64,000 nucleotides of DNA, from positions 247,002 through 311,001 of the forward strand of contig NZ_JAKFGB010000015.1 in assembly GCF_022267515.1 (NCBI RefSeq), read 5' to 3'. Made by a program: the position numbers and the translations under genes. Origin of the DNA: Rubinisphaera margarita. Lineage in GTDB: Bacteria > Planctomycetota > Planctomycetia > Planctomycetales > Planctomycetaceae. This document shows positions 1 to 11,069 of the stretch, piece after piece (the stretch's first letter is position 1; the number at the start of each line of letters is the position of its first letter). Below the pieces are notes generated by a model that saw nothing but the letters and a program-made list of their open reading frames with translations, did not search any database and was not told the origin of the DNA.

Positions 1-2
1 TG

Positions 3-1541
3 CAGCAGCTGCAGACGCTGAGCGGCTGGTCAAAGAAAACGAACGATGGCAGTCTGGCCGATCTCGGGTTTCGTCCGCTGCCGCAGGTCTGGGAAGAGGC
101 CCGCAGCGAGCATGGCAACTGCCTCGGGCGAAAGTGTCCGACGTACGATGCCTGCCACTATTACAAGGCCCGCCGTCGCGTCTGGAATGCCGATCTGCTG
201 GTGGTGAATCACGCGCTCTTCTTCTCGGATTTGGCGCTGCGACGGGAAGGAGCTTCGATTCTTCCGGATTACGAGGCGGTCATTTTCGATGAAGCGCACA
301 CGCTCGAAGCGGTGGCGTCGGATCATCTTGGGGATGCGATCGCCAATACGCAGCTCAACTATCTGCTGACGAAGCTGTACAACGACCGCGCCAACAAGGG
401 GCTGCTGGTGGCTCATGATTTTCGAGCCGGTCAGAAGCAGGTGGGGCGGCTGTATCTGCTGGCCGACGAGTTCTTCGCTCAGATGGAGCACTGGCTCTCG
501 CAGCACGCCGGGAAGAACGGGCGGATTCGCAAGCCGGTCGAGATGAGCGATGCCCTCTCCCCGGAACTGAAGCGGCTCGGCAGCATGATCTGCGAGTTCG
601 CTGAAGAGCTGGAGAAAGAAGAGGAACGGATCGAGCTCAACGCGGCTGCGGATCGACTGTTCGCGATGTCGAATTCGATTCGCAACTGGCTGGAGCAGCA
701 GTCGGGCGATTCGGTCTACTGGGGCGAGATCAACCGGGGCAAGCAGACACGGATCAAGCTGATCTCCGCCCCGGTCGAAATTGGCGAGGTGCTTCGCGAG
801 GAACTGTTCAACAAGATACCCTCGGCGATTCTGACGTCCGCGACGATGGCGGTGGGCGATCAGTCGTTTCAGTTCGTGAAGAATCGGATTGGTCTGAGTG
901 GCGGCGACGAACTACAGGTCGGCAGTCCGTTCGATTACAGGAAGCAGGTGAAGCTGATCCTCTGCCGGCGGATGCCCGATCCGAGTCAGGAAGCGAAGGC
1001 GTATGAAGCGGCGGTTGTGGAGCGGCTCAAAAAGTATCTGCTGCAGACCCGGGGGCGGGCGTTTGTGCTCTTCACGAGTTACTGGATGCTCAACGAGTGT
1101 GCCCGGCAGATTGCGCCGTGGTGCGGCGAGCATGGTCTGACGCTGTATTGTCAGGGCAAGGACATGTCGCGGTCGCTGCTGCTGGAGCGGTTCAAGAAGG
1201 ACAAAGCCGGGGTGCTGTTCGGCTCGGACAGTTTCTGGCAGGGGGTCGACGTGCCGGGCGATGCGCTGCAGAACGTGATCATCACGCGGCTGCCGTTCAG
1301 TGTGCCCGATCATCCTTTGCTGGAAGCGCGGGTGGAGCGGATTAAGCGTCGCGGCGGCAATCCGTTCATGGAGTACCAGGTGCCGGAAGCGGTCATCAAG
1401 CTGAAGCAGGGCTTCGGGCGGCTGATCCGTTCAAAGGATGACACCGGCCAGGTGGTGATTCTCGACCCGCGAATTCAGACCAAGCACTACGGCAAGCTGT
1501 TTCTGGACAGCCTGCCGGAATGCGAGGTGATTGTCGAATAG
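3..1541 (+). CDS. DinG/XPD-family ATP-dependent DNA helicase, 5'-truncated by the window
   Basis: The reading frame is open from base 3, so the gene begins upstream of the window; 512 C-terminal residues are visible. It is a superfamily 2 helicase of the DinG/XPD/Rad3 type, which unwinds DNA 5'->3' using ATP and an iron-sulfur domain. The cysteine cluster is visible early (CLGRKC then YDAC, about residues 40-52 of the visible part), followed by LLVVNHALF. The Walker B DEAH box is at about residue 96 (VIFDEAHTLE). Helicase domain 2 is marked by SAILTSATM, FVLFTSY, the SDSFWQGVDVPG motif and a final GFGRLIRS arginine motif. No exonuclease domain can be judged because the N-terminus is missing. 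It converges on the oxygenase gene that follows, with a 10-base gap. Confidence 0.93.
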   Translation, partial: QQLQTLSGWSKKTNDGSLADLGFRPLPQVWEEARSEHGNCLGRKCPTYDACHYYKARRRVWNADLLVVNHALFFSDLALRREGASILPDYEAVIFDEAHTLEAVASDHLGDAIANTQLNYLLTKLYNDRANKGLLVAHDFRAGQKQVGRLYLLADEFFAQMEHWLSQHAGKNGRIRKPVEMSDALSPELKRLGSMICEFAEELEKEEERIELNAAADRLFAMSNSIRNWLEQQSGDSVYWGEINRGKQTRIKLISAPVEIGEVLREELFNKIPSAILTSATMAVGDQSFQFVKNRIGLSGGDELQVGSPFDYRKQVKLILCRRMPDPSQEAKAYEAAVVERLKKYLLQTRGRAFVLFTSYWMLNECARQIAPWCGEHGLTLYCQGKDMSRSLLLERFKKDKAGVLFGSDSFWQGVDVPGDALQNVIITRLPFSVPDHPLLEARVERIKRRGGNPFMEYQVPEAVIKLKQGFGRLIRSKDDTGQVVILDPRIQTKHYGKLFLDSLPECEVIVE

Positions 1542-1551
1542 GCAGCCGGGT

Positions 1552-2538
1552 TCAAACGCCCATCAGGACGGCGTTTTCTTCCTCGAAGGTTTCCGGCTGT
1601 TCGCCGTCGAGCATACGCCAGCCCTTTTCGGTGCTCGGATCGACAATGAACCGCTTGCGGTAGCTGAATGGTTCTTCCGTTTTCTTGCCGATGAGCCGCG
1701 TTGTCAAATTCGAGCCGCGAGCGACGATTTCCTTGCAACGAGCCGTGAGGCCGTCCGGGCTGATTGAACGGCATTCGCAGCCGAACTTCTGGCGGAGCAG
1801 TCGGTTGGCCCGATGGACGTTCAACCGGCGTTGAGCCCGCGGGTTGCGGTGTTCGGTCGAGAGCGACACGTTGAGGCCTTCGAGGTTGCTCACGCGGTGC
1901 GGCGTGTTCTGTGGCCAGGTGATGAGCTGACCCGGTTTGACGTCGAACGAGAGGGCGTAGTCTTCGAACCAGGAGTGGTACGGCATGTCCTCGGCCATTT
2001 CGCCGACGATGAGTCGCTCGATGTTTTTCGGGGCGACGAACCGGGGATCGAACGGCGGATACACCCAGACCCGTTTTTCACCCCGCAGGTGCCAGAGCAT
2101 GTTGACGGGCAGGTCGATGTGGTAATAGACCATCGCGTGTGGCGACGAGATGAGAATATTGCCGGACCGGTGCTGGGCTTTGAATCGCGGGTTGCTGGCT
2201 TCGAGTTCGTTGTAGACGTCGTCGATGAGTTTGCGATATTCGTCGTGGAATTTCGTGATGGCGATCACGTTCAGCCAGAGTTGACCATTGCGGACGGCGT
2301 CGAGCAGTTCCATTGCGGTGAGGTCGCCCCGTTCGCCGACCATCCACTCAAACTTGTTGGCATCGCGGCCCATGGCGGCGATGGTGAGATAGTCGGAAGG
2401 GTGCCGATCGATCAGGTCGGCCAGGGCTTCGTCGGAGAAGAGGCCGGTCGAATGGATTTTGTGCTTCGCGACGAGAATCGCCTCTTCGAGCACTTCGAAT
2501 TGTTCCGGGGTCCACTGGTCGAGATAGGTCTGCGGCAT
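1552..2538 (-). CDS. JmjC/cupin-like Fe(II)/2-oxoglutarate oxygenase-family protein
   Basis: A 328-residue cytosolic protein with no signal peptide. The core resembles the cupin-8/JmjC fold: YYHIDLPVNMLWHLRG gives an H-x-D pair at H140 and D142, and a distal histidine lies in NTPHRVSN (H214). Together these make the 2-His-1-carboxylate iron site expected of 2-oxoglutarate-dependent hydroxylases. The stretch GEKRVWVYPP after the HxD motif is typical of cupin-like JmjC proteins. The substrate is unknown; family members hydroxylate proteins or small molecules. The C-terminal 100 residues are basic and carry CECRSISPDGLTARC. The start lies just before a repeat-filled gap. It is convergent with the helicase gene and has no operon partner. 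Confidence 0.75.
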   Translation of the reverse strand: MPQTYLDQWTPEQFEVLEEAILVAKHKIHSTGLFSDEALADLIDRHPSDYLTIAAMGRDANKFEWMVGERGDLTAMELLDAVRNGQLWLNVIAITKFHDEYRKLIDDVYNELEASNPRFKAQHRSGNILISSPHAMVYYHIDLPVNMLWHLRGEKRVWVYPPFDPRFVAPKNIERLIVGEMAEDMPYHSWFEDYALSFDVKPGQLITWPQNTPHRVSNLEGLNVSLSTEHRNPRAQRRLNVHRANRLLRQKFGCECRSISPDGLTARCKEIVARGSNLTTRLIGKKTEEPFSYRKRFIVDPSTEKGWRMLDGEQPETFEEENAVLMGV

Positions 2539-2741
2539 CGCGATGTCTTCCGGCAGTTGGGAACGATGTGGTTGAGTATGTCCTTCAACCCTAGCTCGCC
2601 GGAGAGACGGTGGTGAACGCGGACAGAAGATTCGAGCCGAGCTCGGTCGGGTGCAGCCGGGGAATCGTTACAGATGGTTCAAGTGGAACGGACGCAGGTT
2701 CAGGGTGTTCCGATCTTTTGAGGCACAACGCAGAGCTTCCC

Positions 2742-2919
2742 GGGTGGCCCCGAAAGACTCTTTCGGGGCGGCGCAGCCGTGGGAGGATGGAGTTGGGCGG
2801 ATCTGTTGGTGAGAGACTTCATTCCCAGATGGCGCAGGGATGTTTTGAATTTCTGCCCACGTCAAACGGCGTTCTCCTACGGCTTCGCCGCCCAGATAGC
2901 GGAGCTATCACGGCCACCT
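2742..2919 (+). repeat. Family A intergenic hairpin element, full copy A1 (178 bp)
   Basis: The left end starts GGGTGGCC, then a 10-bp stem CCCCGAAAGA/TCTTTCGGGG with a 1-base loop, then GGCGGCGCAGCCGTGGGAG. The right end is the reverse complement arrangement, with a GATAGC-type stem and ending GGCCACC. The central part is nearly the same as in the copy at 3047, including the segment around GAGACTTCATTCCCAGATG. Confidence 0.85.
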
Positions 2920-2980
2920 CGGAAGAGGGCGACACTGTAGAGAGCAGGGTCTGGATGCTGCTCCACGCGGGTGACCTGCT

Positions 2981-3021
2981 TCCTGTGACTGCGTCACTCA
3001 GACGCACGCGTCTGAGCCAAC
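2981..3021 (-). repeat. Family B solo end (B1)
   Basis: Two consecutive hairpins, GTGAC-TGC-GTCAC and TCAGACGC-AC-GCGTCTGA, followed by GCCA. They match the right end of the full family B copies. It sits between the two family A copies. Confidence 0.7.
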
Positions 3022-3046
3022 CCTGTTGTGTGACGTAAATCTTCCC

Positions 3047-3223
3047 GGGTGGCCCCGAAAGATTCTTTCGGGGCGGCGCAGCCGTGGGAGGATGGGATTG
3101 GACGGGTTGTTGGTGAGAGACTTCATTCCCAGATGACGAAGGGATGTTCTGAATTTCTACCGACGTTAAACGGTGGTCTCCTACGGCTTCGCCGCACTGA
3201 TCGCGGAGCTATTGCGGCCACCC
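3047..3223 (+). repeat. Family A element, full copy A2 (177 bp)
   Basis: Same structure and orientation as the copy at 2742. The left stem is CCCCGAAAGA/TCTTTCGGGG. The right stem is a decayed GATCGC/GAGCTATT-type stem, ending GGCCACCC. The interior is aligned base for base with A1 over most of its length. Confidence 0.85.
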
Positions 3224-3242
3224 CGGAGTGAGCTGGATTGCT

Positions 3243-3270
3243 AAGGACAAGCCGCTTGTGGCTTGTCCTT
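3243..3270. repeat. 11-bp inverted repeat (AAGGACAAGCC / GGCTTGTCCTT)
   Basis: Perfect 11-bp arms with a 6-base loop lie downstream of hpnH on the minus strand. There is no T-run on the minus side, so it is not a convincing intrinsic terminator, although it could stabilise the hpnH 3' end. Confidence 0.6.
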
Positions 3271-3273
3271 TAT

Positions 3274-3311
3274 GAAGACTCTTTGCGGCCTTGCGTCTTT
3301 ACGTGAATCTC
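3274..3311 (-). repeat. Short dispersed motif with CGTAAAGACGCAAGGCCGCAAAG core (family D)
   Basis: Reading the minus strand gives a CACGTAAAGACGC..GGCCGCAAAG pattern. A second copy lies on the plus strand at 20365-20390. Confidence 0.5.
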
Positions 3312-3362
3312 CCGACTGCTGGACGAGCCAGCAGAGGGGACCTGATTGGTCGGCGTGTGAGA

Positions 3363-4478
<1,116 letters not shown>

Positions 4479-4939
4479 TGTGACCTCCTGTCGGGGGATT
4501 CGAGAACGCGGGATCGCCGCGTGCGAAACTGCGATTCTTGCAGGTGCGGTGCAGGGTAGCAGAAACCCCCGAACACGGATAGCCCGCCTTGAGCCCCTAA
4601 GCTCTTTCTGAGACTGAGGTTATTGCGCAAAAGAAGGGGTGGCTTTCTGCGGGTGGGGACCGGATAATTGGAATAAGTTGATCCGGCGGTCTGGGAAACC
4701 GTTTACGTTCCAATACGCAGATCCGCTACAGGTGGCCGCAAATCGACACTGACGTCTATTCTGAAAAAGATTCCTCAACATTCCGCTGCAAGCAGAGTTT
4801 ATGCTTGAGCATCTTTGGAGTCACCGACGGGGAGGAATCGCAACGATGCGTGCCCCGTTCGCAACAGGAACATGCACCACTTGAAGGATGGCCGGTTCCG
4901 GATGTTATCCGGGGCGACGGCGCATTTCGGGGATGAGAA
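4479..4939. other. 461-bp divergent intergenic region between hpnH and csrA
   Basis: It must hold the promoters of both genes. I see no repeat, tRNA or convincing hairpin. There are no clear consensus promoter boxes that I would defend. Confidence 0.5.
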
Positions 4940-5140
4940 ATGCTGGTACTCAGTAGAAAACAGGATGAGAAGATCATTATCGGTGACAACATCTCGCTGA
5001 TGGTGATCTCGATTCAGGGCGACAAGGTCCGTCTGGGCATCGAAGCGCCCAAAGACGTGAGCATTCATCGCCAGGAAGTCTACGAAGCGATCAAACGCAA
5101 AGAAATCGAGCAGCAGGAAGATTCCGTTCACGACGCCTGA
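4940..5140 (+). CDS. csrA: Carbon storage regulator CsrA
   Basis: A 66-residue RNA-binding homodimer that binds GGA-containing 5' leaders and controls translation of metabolic, motility or surface genes. The N-terminus MLVLSRKQDEKIIIGDNI and the core VRLGIEAPKDVSIHRQEVYEAI match CsrA throughout, including R44 of the GIxAPxxVxxHRxEV motif that contacts RNA. A GGGGATGAGAA stretch just before the ATG can serve as ribosome-binding site. It is usually found beside fliW and flagellin genes, but here it stands alone between hpnH and moaC. The next gene is on the opposite strand. Confidence 0.96.
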   Translation: MLVLSRKQDEKIIIGDNISLMVISIQGDKVRLGIEAPKDVSIHRQEVYEAIKRKEIEQQEDSVHDA

Positions 5141-5182
5141 GGCACTCTCGTGCTCTCTGGCGGTCGGCTTGCGGATCCTGTT

Positions 5183-5710
5183 TCAGGGTTTCCCGGCCGA
5201 TGATCGTTGCGGATCTTCACTCACTCCTGCGGCGCCCTGCCGCAGGAAATGACCGCTGCGGCCTCCCTCCTTTTCCACCAGCCCGATATCGCTGATCGTC
5301 ATTTCACGGTCAACCGCTTTGCACATATCGTAAATGGTCAGTGCGGCGACCGAGACTGCGGTCAGAGCTTCCATCTCCACGCCGGTTTTCGCGGAGACTG
5401 AAACCTCGGCGGCAATTCGGATGCGATCCGGAGAGACCGCTTCGATCTCGATGCGTGTCGATTCGAGCGGCAGGACGTGGCAGAGCGGAATCAGCTCGGC
5501 TGTCCGTTTCGACGCCATGATCCCCGCCAGTCGGGCCACTTCGAACACATCGCCTTTGCCGAAGCCGCGCTGCAGAATGCGCTCCAGCGTCGCCGGCTGC
5601 ATCTGCACGAAGCCCTCCGCGACTGCGCGGCGTTTCGTGACCGCTTTCTCGCCGACATCGACCATGCGGCTCGCGCCGGACTCATCAAAGTGAGTCAGTT
5701 CATCGCTCAT
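5183..5710 (-). CDS. moaC: Cyclic pyranopterin monophosphate synthase MoaC
   Basis: MoaC converts 3',8-cyclo-7,8-dihydro-GTP to cPMP in molybdenum cofactor synthesis. From the ATG at 5710 (MSDELTHFD) the protein is 175 residues, close to the family norm. The signature ELIPLCHVLPLE and the active-site block KTGVEMEALTAVSVAALTIYDMCKAVD are intact. A longer frame exists upstream, but GGAG lies 9 bases before 5710 and the extra residues do not look like MoaC. The start overlaps the stop of the upstream glycosyltransferase gene by 11 bases (ATGAGCGATGA), which suggests translational coupling. MoeA is encoded at 59.8 kb and a possible cofactor user at 46.7 kb. Confidence 0.95.
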   Translation of the reverse strand: MSDELTHFDESGASRMVDVGEKAVTKRRAVAEGFVQMQPATLERILQRGFGKGDVFEVARLAGIMASKRTAELIPLCHVLPLESTRIEIEAVSPDRIRIAAEVSVSAKTGVEMEALTAVSVAALTIYDMCKAVDREMTISDIGLVEKEGGRSGHFLRQGAAGVSEDPQRSSAGKP

Positions 5711-7421
5711 CGGCATCAACTCCAACATACAGAGACGCCACGCGTCGGCCTTTAAAGATTCCGCAGCCACCCGCGCGGACTTCCACCTCGGCCGTCCGGC
5801 TGCTGTCGCGATAGTTCTCGGGGATATCGGCTTTGCGGTTGAAGATGATCAGATACTCCGGCACCACCTCTTCGCCTCCGCTCCACGGCTGCAGCTGCCA
5901 GTTCATTTTGCGAATGACCGGAACCTGCTTGCGAAGATCGTCGAGCTGAAACTGATGCAAAACCGGCATCACGTGAACCGTCGCTCCAGTCGGAATGATC
6001 TCCGCGCTGTCTTGCCAGAACTCTCGCGTGAGACTGTCCTGCCAGTAGGTCGCTTCGAACCCGAGCGACTCCGCTCCAGTCGTCCCTCCGGCCAGAAGAT
6101 TGTAATAACTGAGCTGACAGGGATGAGTGGCCATCACGCCGATCGCCTGAAGCAGCATCCCAGCCGAAAGCAGAATCGCCACTTTCTTTTCGGAGAACTT
6201 TGCGCTGAGCAAGGTCCACAGCCAGGAGCCGCCGCGACCGATGAAGATCGCCCCGAGCGGGAAAACGGTGAGAAACAACCGGCTGCCATCGTAGACGGCT
6301 GCTCCGGTGGAAAAGAGGAGCAGCGGAATCAGCATCGCGATCAGCACGAGGGTGAGTCGGGCATCGCGAAACCGGTGGCGCGCTTCGACCCACAATCCCA
6401 GGAAGCCAAGCGCAAGCAGCCCGACCGGGATGGTCACCAGCGACATCACCCAGGGATAATGCCAGGGCGTTTCGACATCTTTGAAGACCTGCCCCATGTA
6501 CCAGTTGTTGAGCGTGACCCGATCGGTCGCACTTCCGAGAAACTCCTGCAGATGGCCGATCGGATCGAGCCAGAGCCAGGGCCAGCCAAGGAAGAAAACG
6601 ACATTCGCCGTCACGCCGCAGACAAGCAACGGCAACACCGCCCGTTGTCGCCCGTAGAAGAGTCCCCAGGCGATGATGCCGGGAATGATGAGAAAGCCCT
6701 GAATCTTGGTCAGCATTGCCAGACCCATGTAGACGCCGGGAATCAGGCCGGCTTTCCAGGTCCACTGCGGTGACGGTTCGGCTGCGGTTTCGGTTTTGGT
6801 TTCGGTTTCAGGAGTGTCCGGGCGGCCGAAGTATCTCGACCACGAATGAGCCGTGCAGAGAACCGCCAGCGTGACGAACAGATTCACACTCGTTTCGAGC
6901 GAGGCAATATGGGCATGAGCAAACACCCGCGGCATCAATAGCAGCGAAGCCGCCGCGATCCAGCCCGCAGCCGTTCCGAACCACGTCCCAGCCGTCGCTC
7001 CGACCAGAAACACAGTCAGCCCGAACATCACCGCTGACCCGGTGCGAGCAGCGGCGGTGACATCGACGGAAGTGGCGGCGTGCGGCGGAAAGAGGCCCGA
7101 CCAGACATGATGGGCGACGCCGAGCACCAGACGACCCAGCGGGGGATGATCCGGCAGATACGGAATCCCGGATTCCCCGCCGAAGACTTCCTTCACATTG
7201 ACCGGATCGATCAGAAAAACGCCGTACGCCCGAAAGGCCTCGACCTGCAGCACGCCCTGCTGAACATTGAACGACTCATCAACCGTAATCCCCGGCCCAG
7301 ACCCGAGTTGCGGATACGTACCGGACGGATCAATTGTGAGAATCACCAGCAGCGTGGCCAGCAGTCCGAGAATGACCCCTCCACTCCAGCGAGCATTCAG
7401 ACATCGGCGGAGATGTTGCAT
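5700..7421 (-). CDS. GT39/ArnT-like polytopic membrane glycosyltransferase
   Basis: 573 residues with about ten hydrophobic segments. The first is at about residues 15-30, followed by a long first periplasmic loop containing TVDESFN (catalytic-type acidic residue) and LPDHPPLGR. This is the layout of GT-C enzymes that use polyprenyl-phosphate sugars (dolichyl-phosphate-mannose mannosyltransferase, ArnT). It probably moves a sugar from undecaprenyl phosphate to a protein, lipid or polysaccharide outside the inner membrane; the acceptor is unknown. There is a short Glu/Thr-rich cytosolic loop at about residues 208-222. The 3' end overlaps moaC by 11 bases, an odd pairing with no evident functional link. 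Confidence 0.82.
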   Translation of the reverse strand: MQHLRRCLNARWSGGVILGLLATLLVILTIDPSGTYPQLGSGPGITVDESFNVQQGVLQVEAFRAYGVFLIDPVNVKEVFGGESGIPYLPDHPPLGRLVLGVAHHVWSGLFPPHAATSVDVTAAARTGSAVMFGLTVFLVGATAGTWFGTAAGWIAAASLLLMPRVFAHAHIASLETSVNLFVTLAVLCTAHSWSRYFGRPDTPETETKTETAAEPSPQWTWKAGLIPGVYMGLAMLTKIQGFLIIPGIIAWGLFYGRQRAVLPLLVCGVTANVVFFLGWPWLWLDPIGHLQEFLGSATDRVTLNNWYMGQVFKDVETPWHYPWVMSLVTIPVGLLALGFLGLWVEARHRFRDARLTLVLIAMLIPLLLFSTGAAVYDGSRLFLTVFPLGAIFIGRGGSWLWTLLSAKFSEKKVAILLSAGMLLQAIGVMATHPCQLSYYNLLAGGTTGAESLGFEATYWQDSLTREFWQDSAEIIPTGATVHVMPVLHQFQLDDLRKQVPVIRKMNWQLQPWSGGEEVVPEYLIIFNRKADIPENYRDSSRTAEVEVRAGGCGIFKGRRVASLYVGVDADER

Positions 7422-7441
7422 AATCAGTCGAATCGATCTGT

Positions 7442-7562
7442 GGGGGTAGCCGCGGTTGCTCCGCGACCGGGACCGACGGAGTCGGCAAGAGGTCTTTGTT
7501 CAGTGCTTCGAAAGCAGGAGTCAGCCCAGGCGGCATCACCTCTCGTGGCTGCGCTACCCCGG
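7442..7562. repeat. Composite intergenic repeat with GGGGTAGC termini (family F)
   Basis: The left end is GGGGGTAGCCGCGGTTGCTCCGCG, with a small CGCGG/CCGCG hairpin. The right end is TCTCGTGGCTGCGCTACCCC, so inverted GGGGTAGC tips enclose about 120 bp upstream of the glycosyltransferase gene. Only one copy is in this window. Confidence 0.45.
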
Positions 7563-7635
7563 TGGAATCAGTCGGGGCTCCCCTTTCTGTAACCCTGCAC
7601 ATTCAGGTGGCGGTGGATAACGGGTCCCCTTAGTC

Positions 7636-7641
7636 TATAAT
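7636..7641 (+). promoter_or_regulatory. Candidate -10 box (TATAAT) upstream of lutB
   Basis: A perfect TATAAT lies 83 bases before the lutB ATG in a GC-rich background. No good TTGACA-like box lies 17 bases upstream, so this is only a candidate. Confidence 0.35.
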
Positions 7642-7724
7642 GATTCGGAAGTCAGTTCGAGTACCGCTCGTTCTCACGAATCAATTTGCCGCTCCTCTAA
7701 TCGCTCGCCGCTGACAGTGTTTTC

Positions 7725-9104
<1,380 letters not shown>

Positions 9105-9129
9105 TGACACCCCGCGTCGGTGCATGCCC

Positions 9130-9256
9130 GGGTGGCCTGTCTGAAGGGCGGGTGACGAAGTCACAAGAGGACTCACCGTCCGCGTGGAGGTCTTTGAAGT
9201 CGCCCGGTCAAGAGCAGGACGACCCGGATGGCGCGTCCTCTTGTCGCTGGGGATGC
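9130..9256. repeat. Degenerate family B element (B2)
   Basis: It opens with GGGTGGCC and carries GGGTGACGAAGTCACAAGAGG, containing the GTGAC-GAA-GTCAC hairpin. It closes with GTCCTCTTGTCGCTGGGGATG. The outer stem is decayed. Confidence 0.5.
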
Positions 9257-9329
9257 GGGATTTAAGACTCAAAGGGTTTTGAACAGATGACGCAACAACC
9301 CGTCCACTTCAAGTTGCGAGGCGAATCAT

Positions 9330-9495
9330 GTCCCTTCGCCCCCTTCAGGGGGAGAAGGTGCCCGAAGGGCGGATGAGGGGGCGGTCAACCAGCGATACTC
9401 CATAGAAATGAGAATCAACGGCCCGTGGAGCATGTCACCCGCATTCCCCCTCACCCTAACCCTCTCCCCCGCACGGGGGCGAGGGAACTTGCTTA
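9330..9495. repeat. Inverted pair of C/G-rich 'CCTCACCCTAACCCTCTCCC'-type repeats (family E)
   Basis: The left copy at about 9335-9385 has CCCCC-TTCA-GGGGG followed by GGATGAGGGGG. The right copy at about 9440-9490 is in the opposite orientation, with CCCTCACCCTAACCCTCTCC and a CCCCC-GCAC-GGGGG hairpin. This motif type is a common dispersed bacterial repeat. Confidence 0.55.
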
Positions 9496-9588
9496 CCGGT
9501 GCTCCCCCTCAGAGTCGTTCCTTGAAAACCCTCTGACCAATAGATCCCGCGTCCCACGCGACCCGGCCATTTTTGGCCGGGCCACCCT

Positions 9589-10755
9589 TCAAGAAGCTGC
9601 TTTTTCTGTCAGCACCTGCTCATAGACCTCGCGGATCTCTCGGGACATCGTCTGGTGCCGAAAGCGGTCGGTGAAGCGGTCCCGGCCGGTGGAGCCGAAT
9701 TGTTCTCGCCGTTCCGGACTTCGCGCGAGTTCGATCAATGCCTGACTCAGAGCCGGGAAATCGTTGCGGGGAATCAGGCAGCCGGTTTCATTCGGAATGA
9801 CGACTTCGCGGGCTCCGTCGATATCGAAACTGACGACCGGCTTGCGGGCGATCAACCCCTGTGGAAGTACGCGGGCGAGTCCTTCCCACTGGCTGGTGTG
9901 CGCGACGATGTCCATCCCCTGCAGCAGTCGCGGAATCTCGGCGGGCGGAACGAGTCCGGTGAAGACGAAATGCTGTTCGAGGCCGAGACTGCGAATCTGA
10001 TTCTCATACTGTTCCCGCAGGATGCCATCCCCCACGAACAGAAAGCGGACCTGCGAACATTCGCGAATCACCTCGGCTGCCACGGCAATGAGGGCATCGT
10101 GTCCCTTGAGCGGAAACAGCCGGCCGATCTTGCCGATCACGACGTGCTCGTCGGTCAGTCCCCATTCCCGGCGAAGTTCATCACGATGCACCGGCTCCTG
10201 GAGAAACGGTTCGACATCGAAGCCGCTGTAGACGGTCGTGTATTGTTCCGGGCGCCCGATCCCGGCGGCGAGATACTGCTCGGTCATCGCATCGGCCACG
10301 CTGATGTAATGATCGGTCCAGGGGACCGCCATCCGCTCGGCTCGACGATACGTTCGATAGAGCAGCGGATGCTGGCCGTAATGAAAGGCGGCTCCGTGAA
10401 TCGTATGCACACAGAGAAGCCGGACGGCTGCAGCGGCTTTGCGACCGAGGATGCCCGCTTTCGAACTGTGCGTGTGCACGATGTCGGGCTTCAATTCGCG
10501 AAGGACGCATTTCAACTCCCGATAAGCGAGCCATTCGTGTTTCGGACTGATGCTGCGGCGAAGCGGATCGACTTCAATCAGCCGGCAGCCGGACGCCCGA
10601 GCCCGATCCATCAGCGAACCTTCCGGACCGGTCGTGGGGCCGGTGATCAGCGTCACATCATCGCCGTAGTCCGTCAGATGATCTTCGACGGTGTGCAACG
10701 TGTTTTCCTGAGCCCCGCCGATGATCAGCCGGGTGATGATGTGCGCGATCTTCAA
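9589..10755 (-). CDS. GT4-family glycosyltransferase
   Basis: A 388-residue GT-B enzyme with no membrane segment. The N-terminal domain has KIAHIITRLIIGGAQENT and DIVHTHSSKAGILGR, typical of GT4 enzymes acting on lipid-linked or polysaccharide acceptors. The C-terminal domain has GRLFPLKGHD (donor phosphate-binding Arg and Lys) and SQWEGLARVLPQGL, the E-x7-E-like motif. Sugar and acceptor are unknown; surface polysaccharide assembly is the likely context. No ATG precedes the conserved N-terminus. TTG at 10755, with AGGA seven bases upstream, fits best; a TTG at 10770 would add five residues. Confidence 0.88.
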   Translation of the reverse strand: MKIAHIITRLIIGGAQENTLHTVEDHLTDYGDDVTLITGPTTGPEGSLMDRARASGCRLIEVDPLRRSISPKHEWLAYRELKCVLRELKPDIVHTHSSKAGILGRKAAAAVRLLCVHTIHGAAFHYGQHPLLYRTYRRAERMAVPWTDHYISVADAMTEQYLAAGIGRPEQYTTVYSGFDVEPFLQEPVHRDELRREWGLTDEHVVIGKIGRLFPLKGHDALIAVAAEVIRECSQVRFLFVGDGILREQYENQIRSLGLEQHFVFTGLVPPAEIPRLLQGMDIVAHTSQWEGLARVLPQGLIARKPVVSFDIDGAREVVIPNETGCLIPRNDFPALSQALIELARSPERREQFGSTGRDRFTDRFRHQTMSREIREVYEQVLTEKAAS

Positions 10756-11069
10756 AGTCTGGTCCTGCAAGTCGATGTCAGTGCGGCTTCATTGTTCAGG
10801 ATCGCTCTCCGATACGCAAATCTGTCCGTGACAATGACGCAGTGGGGTCGACGGCCGAATGGAAGAATCCTCGCAACTGCAACAACCGGAAAAACCGATG
10901 CGGCAGTCTTGCGGGTTAGAGCGAAGTGGTGGTCGATTCTGTCTCGAAATGCCGGGCGGTGTTGGTTCGACGTTGCATTTCGGAGTCGCTCTGCCTTAGA
11001 TGAACGGCACTACTCCGGGAGAACCTGTGCTCCCGCTGCGTCTGTTCTGTTAGAAGGTTTCATGGTTCC
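10756..11069. other. Divergent intergenic region (GT4 gene / oxidoreductase)
   Basis: About 310 bp carrying the promoters of both genes. I see no repeat, RNA gene or strong hairpin. AGAAGG at 11052 is the likely ribosome-binding site for the next gene. Confidence 0.45.

Noticed and set aside
1813..2616. A 267-codon plus-strand open frame opposite the JmjC-like gene
   Set aside because: An antisense shadow of a recognisable protein; composition is biased and no motif is present.
2610..3038. Open frames of about 60-140 codons between 2.6 and 3.2 kb
   Set aside because: They read through family A and B repeats, lack ribosome-binding sites and resemble no protein.
2742..3223. Possible CRISPR array (repeated ~45-bp motifs)
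   Set aside because: Repeats are inverted, imperfect and unevenly spaced; there are no cas genes, and the interiors of the two copies are homologous, unlike spacers.
3243..3270. Terminator for hpnH
   Set aside because: A good hairpin, but no T-run follows on the minus strand.
9330..9495. Possible tRNA or structured RNA gene in the C/G-rich stretch
   Set aside because: It matches a common dispersed CCTCACCCTAACCC-type repeat, with no cloverleaf or T-loop motif.
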